Below are positions 58,436 to 64,000 of a DNA stretch of 64,000 nucleotides, in pieces. The translations under genes were made by a program, and so were the position numbers. Location of the stretch: NCBI RefSeq assembly GCF_000157895.3, contig NC_022663.1, positions 5,828,001 to 5,892,000 of the forward strand, written 5' to 3'. Source of the stretch: Mycobacterium kansasii ATCC 12478 (GTDB lineage: Bacteria > Actinomycetota > Actinomycetes > Mycobacteriales > Mycobacteriaceae). Under the pieces are notes generated by a model, which had not been told where the DNA came from, did not search any database, and saw only the letters and a list, made by a program, of their open reading frames with translations. Numbering within the stretch: the first letter of the stretch is position 1; each line of letters opens with the position of its first letter.

Positions 58436-60597
58436 CAGACATAGAAGCATCCTGCTCATCGCGCTGGGCACCCTGGCCGCCGAAGCCGGCCACCGCGTGC
58501 GCTACACCCTGGCCAGCAAGCTCGTCAACGAACTCGTCGAAGCCGCCGAAGACAAGCAGCTGACCAAACTGATCAACCATTACGGACGAGTCGACCTCAT
58601 CCTGGTCGATGAACTGGGGTACCTACAGCTCGACCGGCGCGGCGCAGAACTGCTGTTCCAAGTTCTCACCGAACGAGAAGAACGCGCGGCCATCGCTATC
58701 GCCTCCAACGAGCCCTTCTCCTCCTGGACCAAGACATTCACCGACCCACGACTGTGCGCTGCCATCGTCGACAGACTGACGTTCGCCGGCCAGATCATCG
58801 AAACCGGCAGCGCCTCCTACCGACTCGCCCAAGCCCGCAAGACCCGCCCAGCAGGTGGGGCCAATTCAAACCGTCACGCCGGGGCCAGTTCAAGTTGACA
58901 TTGCGATTGGTGGGTGTTCGTCGGTGCAGGTCGGCGGCGCCCAGGCTTTGCGTAAGTGCCAGGTCACATAGCAGGCCAGCAGGCAGATCAGTACGTGGGC
59001 TTTGACGCGCTCAGACAGCCGGTGGTGGATGGGGCGTAGGTCGAGGTCGTCGGTTTTGATGCTGCGGAAGTCGCGTTCGACATAGGCCAGGTTCTTATAC
59101 CCGGTGACCACCGCGGGGGCGTCGAGGTCGGTGGCGGGCACCGAGGTGCGCAGGACGTAGATGCCGTCGAGGGCGGCTTCGGCGGTGATGGCTGCGTGGT
59201 CGCGTTCATAGGCGAAGCTGGCGTCTGTGATGGTGCGGTGAAAGTGCTTGCTTACCTTGTATTTGTTGACGATCTGCCCGACAGCTTCGCCGATCTTGCC
59301 GGCCCCGGCCAGGCTGCCGCGCTCGACCCGTTCGGCGATACGCGCTAGGGCGGTCTCGGTGGCGGCCAGCAGTTCGTTGCGTTTGCGGGCCCGTTCAGCG
59401 GCCAGGGCGGGGTTGCGGCAGGCGATCAGCCGTTCGTGTGGGTAGTCGGGGTGGGTGATCTCGGCCAGGTCGTGGGTATCGAACAGGCTCATCTGCAGCG
59501 GCCCGTCGTCGGCGGCCAGTTTGGCAATCGCTGGAGCGCGCAGCGCGGTGATCCACCCGAAATCGGTTCCGGTGTCGTTGAGTTCTTTGATCGCGGCGAT
59601 GCGAGCGGCGGTGATCATGCCGCGATCGCCGACTAGCACCAGCCGATCCAGCCCGAAGCCGGTGCGGATGACCTCCACGATGTCGGTGAAGGCGACCGGA
59701 TCGGCGGTATCACCGGCAAAGACCCGCACCGCCACCGGCCGGCCGGCAGGGTCGGTGAGCACCCCGTATTCGATTTGCGGTAAGCCCTTTTTGCGGTCGC
59801 GGGAATAGCCGCGCTTGGCCAGCTGGCAATGCCGGCCCGTCACCCACGATGAGGTCAGGTCAAACAATGCCATCCGTGACGGATTGGCTTCTGGACCAAG
59901 GTGTTTAGCGGCGAGCCTCTTTTCGATGCCGTCTTGGCGGTCGCTGAGCCAGTCCATCGCCGCATAGATCTCGTCGGTGGAAGCGCCGGCGATCTGCAGG
60001 TCTGCGCCCAGGGTGCAATCGGCCCAGCGCGACAGCGTCGAGAGCTTGGATGCCGGATGGATCACCCGCGAGACGATCAGCCCGTAGACCAGATCGCGGG
60101 ACCGACACGGCGACCCCAGCAGCGCGGGCAGTCCCAGCTGGCGGGCCATCGCCGCGACCGCGGCCACATGCCCATGCGGCAACGCGCGTAGCACCGTCAC
60201 CTCCTGACCAGCGGGCACCAGGCTGTGTCCCTTCAGCGTCGCCTCCAGCGCGGCGATCGCCGCCTCGGGCAACATCGACAAGTTGGCCACGGTCTCGTTG
60301 CGCACCTTGGGCCCGTCGCGGAAGGTGCGGCGCAACAGCACCGACTGATAGACGCGCTGTTTGCCCTACTTATCCACATGCGTCTTTTTAACTCTGACTA
60401 CGTGAGCTTTGCCCTGGTTACGCGGCATACGAAGCATCATAGCCTGATTACGCCGATCAGATACGAATGACACGCACCTATTCGTGACTACATATCAGCA
60501 CGAGACAGCAGCCTATAGCGCCAGCTCAGAACACTAATCTCCAGTCAGAACCCGTCGTAACTTCCGGCTAGCCTGGGTACGTGGGCGTCCTGAACGC

Positions 60598-60737
60598 TGG
60601 CCACAGATCGACTTGCCCGGCGACGAATACATCCCGGTGATGGCGATTCAGGCCGTGGACAAGGAAAGCGCCGTGGCGGCCATGGACACGGTACGAACCC
60701 TGCTGGCCGATACCGGCCGGATTTGCGCGCACACTGA
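60598..60737 (+). pseudogene. diverged remnant of the Rv1417-like gene 3' end
   Basis: The frame reading WPQIDLPGDEYIPVMAIQAVDKESAVAAMDTVRTLLA matches residues about 110-146 of the intact gene at 39096-39566 (WARIDLPDDEYIPVMAIQAVDKERAVAAMDTVRTLLA). The nucleotides match closely, with a 39-nt exact run, then a one-base deletion, then similarity up to the old stop codon. Nothing of the membrane-helix half is present. Together with the intact gene it brackets the accessory island. Confidence 0.88.
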
Positions 60738-60926
60738 AGGTACTCCCTCGCATAGCGACAGGTGTTGGCCGCAGCGCCGCGGCAGACCAACCCGGCCACG
60801 AGTGGGATAGCGCTCCGTGAGCGTGCTGAAAATCGGGATTTTGTCGAAAGTGAAGTAAATGGTTGCCGACCGCCTGATGCTGAGGAAGTCAGGTAGTACC
60901 GGCGAGCCGCTTGGAGGATGACTGTT

Positions 60927-61373
60927 ATGCAGACAAGGCTCTGGGCGATGGTCGCGATCGTGCTTTCGCTGGCGGCGCCGGGCTGTGCGGCGAGCGGAAA
61001 CCGTCCGCAGTCAACCACCACTCAGACGATGCCCGCGGCCGTGAAAACTGTCGAGGTCACTGACGGCTCCGGGCAGCAACTCACCCAGGAGGTGACGATG
61101 TCGGTCGGCGACGTGCTCAGAGTCATCTTGGGAGCGAATCACAGCACCCCTTTTTGGTGGAGCGCTGATTCGCGGATCGGCGATTCCACCGTCATTGAGC
61201 AGACGAATCACGAATATGTGGCAGGCGCTACGACCGGCGGACCCGGCAACGAGGTCTGGACATTCAAGGCTTTGACAGTTGGCACCACCACAATCGCCAT
61301 CGACGAAACCAACAAGACCAGCCCGGGTACCGCACCTTTGCGCACGTTCACGGCGAAAGTCACAGTGCAGTAG
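60927..61373 (+). CDS. secreted lipoprotein with chagasin-like (I42) fold
   Basis: A 148-residue protein with an N-terminal signal peptide (MQTRLWAMVAIVLSLAAPGC) ending in a lipobox-like APGC, then a Thr/Pro-rich linker. The ~100-residue domain resembles the chagasin family of cysteine-protease inhibitors: VTMSVGDVLRVILGANHSTPFWWS in place of the NPTTG loop and GGPGNEVWTFKALTVGTTTIAI for the Gly-rich loop. The third loop (RPW) is not evident, so inhibition is unproven. The ATG at 60927 is favoured over 60918 because GGAGG lies 9 nt upstream. It occupies the place of lprH/Rv1419 in M. tuberculosis but does not look like either. Confidence 0.75.
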   Translation: MQTRLWAMVAIVLSLAAPGCAASGNRPQSTTTQTMPAAVKTVEVTDGSGQQLTQEVTMSVGDVLRVILGANHSTPFWWSADSRIGDSTVIEQTNHEYVAGATTGGPGNEVWTFKALTVGTTTIAIDETNKTSPGTAPLRTFTAKVTVQ

Positions 61374-61482
61374 GTCGGCCGTCGCCGCCGGCGCTCCGGC
61401 GTCCAATCGATGCTGTGAACCGAAAGCCGGCACACCTGCCTTGACCAACCCCCGCCTTCCAGGGCGCCCTTCCAGCGGCTAC

Positions 61483-61488
61483 TAGCCT
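61483..61488 (+). promoter_or_regulatory. uvrC -10 box (leaderless)
   Basis: TAGCCT ends 6 nt before the uvrC GTG at 61495, within ACTAGCCTGGGTACGTG. The last 16 nt of that string recur exactly at 60568-60583. Confidence 0.6.
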
Positions 61489-61494
61489 GGGTAC

Positions 61495-63438
61495 GTGCCA
61501 GATCCCGCAACGTACCGCCCCGCGCCCGGGTCCATCCCGGTCGAGCCCGGCGTCTACCGGTTCCGGGACGCGCACGGGCGGGTGATCTACGTCGGCAAGG
61601 CAAAAAGTCTCCGCAGCCGGCTGACGTCGTACTTCGCCGACGTCGCCCATCTGCATCCGAGGACCCGGCAGATGGTGACCACCGCGGCCAAGGTCGAGTG
61701 GACCGTGGTCAACACCGAGGTCGAGGCGCTGCAGCTGGAGTACAACTGGATCAAGGAATTCGACCCCCGCTTCAACGTTCGCTATCGCGACGACAAGTCG
61801 TATCCGGCGCTGGCCGTCACCCTCAACGAGGAATTTCCCCGGCTGATGGTCTATCGCGGTCCGCGGCGCAAGGGGGTGCGTTATTTCGGACCGTACTCGC
61901 ATGCATGGGCAATCCGCGAAACGCTGGACCTGCTCACCCGGGTGTTTCCCGCGCGAACCTGCTCGACCGGAGTGTTCAAGCGCCACAAGCAAATCGAGCG
62001 CCCATGCCTGCTCGGCTACATCGACAAGTGTTCGGCTCCCTGTGTCGGCAGGGTCAGCGCCGAGCAGCACCGCCAGATCGTCGAGGACTTCTGCGACTTC
62101 CTCTCCGGCCAGACCGACAGGTATGCCCGCGAGCTGGAACGGCACATGAGCGCCGCGGCCGAGCAGCTGGATTTCGAGCGAGCCGCCCGGCTTCGCGACG
62201 ACCTGTCGGCGCTGAAGCGCGCCATGGAAAAACAGGCCGTGGTGCTCGGCGACGGTACCGACGCCGACGTGATGGCCTTCGCCGACGACGAACTCGAAGC
62301 CGCGGTGCAGGTGTTCCACGTCCGGGGCGGGCGGGTCCGTGGCCAGCGCGGCTGGATCGTCGAAAAGTCCGGAGACCCCGGGGATTCCGGTGAGGAGCAG
62401 TTGGTCGAACAGTTCCTCACCCAGTTCTATGGCGAGCAGGCCGAGTTGGGTAGCGCCGCAGACGAATCGGTCAACCCGGTTCCGCGTGAGGTGCTGGTGC
62501 CCTGTCTGCCGTCCAACTCCGAGGAGTTGTCCAGCTGGCTCTCGGGGCTGCGCGGCTCCCGGGTCACGCTGCGGGTGCCGCGCCGTGGCGACAAGCGGGC
62601 GCTGGCCGAGACCGTACAGCGCAATGCGAAAGAGGCGTTGCAGCAACACAAGCTGAAGCGAGCCGGTGACTTCAACGCCAGATCGGCTGCACTGCAGAAT
62701 ATTCAGGAAGCTCTCGGGCTGGCCGACGCGCCGCTGCGCATCGAGTGTGTCGACATCAGCCATGTGCAGGGCACCGACGTGGTGGGCTCGCTGGTGGTCT
62801 TCGAGGACGGCCTGCCGCGCAAGTCGGATTACCGCCACTTCGGGATCCGGGAGGCCGCCGGCCAGGGACGCTCCGACGACGTCGCCTCCATCGCGGAAGT
62901 GACCCGACGACGCTTCCTGCGCCACGTAAGTGATCAGAGCGATCCGAATCTGCTTAGCCCGGAAGGGAAGTCACGGCGGTTCGCTTACCCGCCCAACCTT
63001 TACGTCGTCGACGGCGGCGCACCGCAGGTCAATGCGGCCAAAGCCGTCCTCGATGAACTGGGTGTCAGCGACGTCGCGGTGATCGGCTTGGCCAAGCGGC
63101 TGGAAGAGGTGTGGGTGCCGTCGGAGCCGGACCCCGTCATCATGCCCCGCAACAGCGAGGGTCTTTATCTGCTGCAGCGGGTGCGCGACGAGGCGCACCG
63201 ATTCGCCATCACTTACCATCGGAGCAAACGATCCAAGCGAATGACGGCATCGGCGCTCGATGGGGTGCCTGGATTGGGAGAACACCGTCGCAAGGCGCTG
63301 GTCACCCATTTCGGGTCGATCGCCCGCCTCAAGGAGGCCACCGTAGACCAGATCACCGCCGTTCCGGGTATCGGCGTAGCCACGGCTACGGCCGTCCTCG
63401 AGGCGCTGCGCCCTGACCGATCGGAAGCTTCGGAATGA
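61495..63438 (+). CDS. uvrC: UvrABC excinuclease subunit C
   Basis: A 647-residue nucleotide-excision-repair nuclease that cuts on both sides of a lesion marked by UvrA/UvrB. The GIY-YIG domain (GVYRFRDAHGRVIYVGKAKSLRSRL, residues 18-95) makes the 3' cut. A UVR motif near residues 205-240 (EQLDFERAARLRDDLSALKRAMEKQ) contacts UvrB. The RNase H-like domain (IECVDISHVQGTDVVGSLVVFEDG, about 418) makes the 5' cut. Helix-hairpin-helix motifs end the protein (LDGVPGLGEHRRKALVTHFGS). The GTG start has no ribosome site but fits a leaderless promoter. Its stop overlaps the rapZ ATG. Confidence 0.96.
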   Translation: MPDPATYRPAPGSIPVEPGVYRFRDAHGRVIYVGKAKSLRSRLTSYFADVAHLHPRTRQMVTTAAKVEWTVVNTEVEALQLEYNWIKEFDPRFNVRYRDDKSYPALAVTLNEEFPRLMVYRGPRRKGVRYFGPYSHAWAIRETLDLLTRVFPARTCSTGVFKRHKQIERPCLLGYIDKCSAPCVGRVSAEQHRQIVEDFCDFLSGQTDRYARELERHMSAAAEQLDFERAARLRDDLSALKRAMEKQAVVLGDGTDADVMAFADDELEAAVQVFHVRGGRVRGQRGWIVEKSGDPGDSGEEQLVEQFLTQFYGEQAELGSAADESVNPVPREVLVPCLPSNSEELSSWLSGLRGSRVTLRVPRRGDKRALAETVQRNAKEALQQHKLKRAGDFNARSAALQNIQEALGLADAPLRIECVDISHVQGTDVVGSLVVFEDGLPRKSDYRHFGIREAAGQGRSDDVASIAEVTRRRFLRHVSDQSDPNLLSPEGKSRRFAYPPNLYVVDGGAPQVNAAKAVLDELGVSDVAVIGLAKRLEEVWVPSEPDPVIMPRNSEGLYLLQRVRDEAHRFAITYHRSKRSKRMTASALDGVPGLGEHRRKALVTHFGSIARLKEATVDQITAVPGIGVATATAVLEALRPDRSEASE

Positions 63439-64000
63439 CCGGGCACAGCCATCCCGGCCCGTCAAGCCGGGAAAGCCCGGAAAACCATGCGTCGCCCGAT
63501 ATCGACGTGGTTCTGGTGACCGGGTTGTCCGGAGCCGGACGCGGCACGGCGGCCAAGGTGCTGGAGGACCTGGGCTGGTATGTCGCAGACAACCTGCCGC
63601 CCCAGCTGATCACCCGCATGGTCGACTTCGGGCTGGCAGCCGGTTCGCGGATCACTCAACTGGCCGTGGTGATGGACGTGCGGTCACGCGGATTCACCGG
63701 CGACCTGGACGAGGTGCGCAACGAATTGGCCACCCGCAACATCACCCCCCGGGTGGTGTTCATGGAGGCGTCGGACGACATGTTGGTGCGCCGCTACGAA
63801 CAGAATCGGCGTAGCCACCCGCTGCAGGGCCAGCAGACGCTGGCCGAGGGCATCGCCGCCGAGCGAAAAATGCTGGCGCCGGTGCGCGCCAACGCGGACC
63901 TGATCATCGACACCTCGACCCTGTCGGTACGGGGCTTGCGGGAAAGCATCGAGCGCGCGTTCGGCAGCGACGGCGGCGCGACCACCAGCGTTACCGTCGA
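63435..64000 (+). CDS. rapZ: RapZ-like RNase adapter / nucleotide-binding protein, 3' end outside window
   Basis: The first 188 codons of the Rv1421 orthologue (YvcJ/RapZ family). The P-loop GLSGAGRGTAAKVLEDLGWYVADNLPPQL lies near residue 34, and VVFMEASDDMLVRRYEQNRRSHPL near residue 100 is the conserved second motif. Enterobacterial RapZ controls GlmZ RNA decay; the mycobacterial protein binds nucleotides but its target is unclear. The ATG at 63435 overlaps the uvrC stop. The gene runs off the window. Confidence 0.92.
   Translation, partial: MTGHSHPGPSSRESPENHASPDIDVVLVTGLSGAGRGTAAKVLEDLGWYVADNLPPQLITRMVDFGLAAGSRITQLAVVMDVRSRGFTGDLDEVRNELATRNITPRVVFMEASDDMLVRRYEQNRRSHPLQGQQTLAEGIAAERKMLAPVRANADLIIDTSTLSVRGLRESIERAFGSDGGATTSVTV

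Larger units (their letters stand above)
57073..58451 (+). mobile_element. IS110-family insertion sequence
   Basis: About 1379 bp inserted in istB without an evident target duplication beyond CAT shared at both edges, as expected for IS110. The right end reads TTGACAGACATAGAAGCATC. The left ~290 nt before the transposase are non-coding, where IS110 elements carry their guide RNA. Exact edges are uncertain by 2-3 nt. Confidence 0.85.
56701..58898 (+). pseudogene. istB: IstB helper ATPase, interrupted by an IS110-family element
   Basis: The 5' part (56701-57072) ends in the Walker A motif GDSGTGKTH; the 3' part (58452-58898) resumes LLIALGTLAAEAGHRVRYTLASKLVNELVEAAEDKQ and has Walker B VDLILVDELGYL. 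Joined across the IS110 element they give a clean 272-codon IstB. The insertion lies directly after the Walker A histidine, so neither fragment can bind and hydrolyse ATP. The ATG overlaps the istA stop. Confidence 0.92.
54905..58906 (+). mobile_element. IS21-family insertion sequence, interrupted by IS110
   Basis: A 4002-bp element flanked by the direct repeat TTGGTG (54899-54904 and 58907-58912). Its ends carry the multiple short repeats typical of IS21: left copies of TGACGGTYTGATTTGGCCCC at 54911-54930 (variant), about 54938-54958 (partial), 54981-55004 and 55027-55050, and inverted copies on the right at 58853-58876 and 58881-58900. It encodes istA and istB overlapping by 4 nt. Without the nested IS110 element it would be about 2.6 kb. 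Confidence 0.9.
54645..60341 (-). pseudogene. IS1634-family transposase, split by an IS21-family insertion
   Basis: The 5' part (60341-58907, GTG start) runs from LLRRTFRDGPKVRNETVANLSMLPEAAI to HLRKAWAPPTCTDEHPP; the 3' part (54898-54645) runs from RDNPVAPAQRSPHAHTKAS to FDLIKATIPLTIAA. Removing the insertion with one copy of its 6-bp target duplication restores a single frame of 562 codons reading EHPPTRDN across the join, which is the family length. DDE-type features include LTSSWVTGRHC, VGDRGMITAAR and the late YKNLAYVERDFRSIKT segment. The interruption removes the C-terminal ~85 residues, so this copy is inactive. Confidence 0.9.
54567..60567 (-). mobile_element. IS1634-family insertion sequence, interrupted
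   Basis: Terminal inverted repeats CCCGAAGTTGCGAC (54567-54580) and, on the other strand, CCGGAAGTTACGAC (60567-60554) match at 12 of 14 positions, and both are flanked by CTAG (54563-54566 and 60568-60571), a possible 4-bp target duplication. The element contains one minus-strand transposase gene split by the IS21-family element at 54905-58906; without it the element would be about 2 kb. It begins 142 nt after the NRPS stop. The 138 nt between the NRPS stop and the flanking CTAG hold no gene. Confidence 0.8.

Noticed and set aside
60613..60810. A small independent gene at the Rv1417 remnant
   Set aside because: It has only the tail of Rv1417, is frameshifted near 60707, and has no promoter or ribosome site in frame; the GTG at 60581 is in a different frame and stops after about 18 codons.

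Overview
The window comes from a slow-growing mycobacterium. The GC-rich DNA, a PE_PGRS gene, MihF, LprG-P55 and a gene order matching M. tuberculosis Rv1373-Rv1421 all point there. The species cannot be fixed from the sequence; a non-tuberculous relative such as the M. kansasii group would fit. Rv numbers below are orthologue calls from synteny and remembered protein sequence, not database hits.

Backbone, left part (1-19.5 kb): a sulfotransferase and a methyltransferase, then the pyrimidine operon pyrR-pyrB-pyrC-(membrane protein)-carA-carB-pyrF with start/stop overlaps and a PyrR-type leader. A converging PE_PGRS gene carries a 993-bp internal tandem duplication. Next come mihF-gmk-rpoZ-coaBC-metK (nucleoid protein, GMP kinase, RNA polymerase omega, CoA and SAM synthesis), closed by a strong hairpin between convergent genes.

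Backbone, middle (19-39.6 kb): a flavoprotein monooxygenase and CYP132 pair with a divergent AraC regulator; one intact and one decayed lipase; a YhhN membrane protein; PriA; a MarR regulator flanked by one decayed and one intact methyltransferase; fmt-rsmB-rpe-ribD; the P55/LprG lipid export pair; and ribE, ribBA, ribH and an Rv1417-like membrane protein. Several genes (Rv1377c-like, fmt, rpe, ribE, uvrC) have a TANNNT -10 box 6-7 nt before the start codon, the arrangement of leaderless mycobacterial transcripts.

Island (39.6-60.9 kb): between the Rv1417-like gene and uvrC, adjacent in M. tuberculosis apart from two small genes, lies about 21 kb of accessory DNA. It holds a DHA2-type MFS exporter, a divergent MbtH-like gene and a 4092-residue non-ribosomal peptide synthetase (NRPS) with domain order C-A-T-C-A-T-C-A-T-E-C. 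Its modules are 3.2-kb tandem repeats that look identical at nucleotide level, except that the substrate-selecting core of the second adenylation domain has been replaced. The predicted product is an N-capped tripeptide whose first and third residues are the same amino acid, the third epimerised to D, released or passed on by a terminal condensation domain without a thioesterase.

Downstream of the NRPS is a three-level nest of insertion sequences: an IS110-family element inside istB of an IS21-family element, itself inside the transposase gene of an IS1634-family element. Target duplications and restored reading frames let each layer be removed exactly on paper. The island ends with a diverged, frameshifted copy of the Rv1417 3' end, so Rv1417-derived sequence brackets it. 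A chagasin-like lipoprotein gene, uvrC and the start of rapZ follow.
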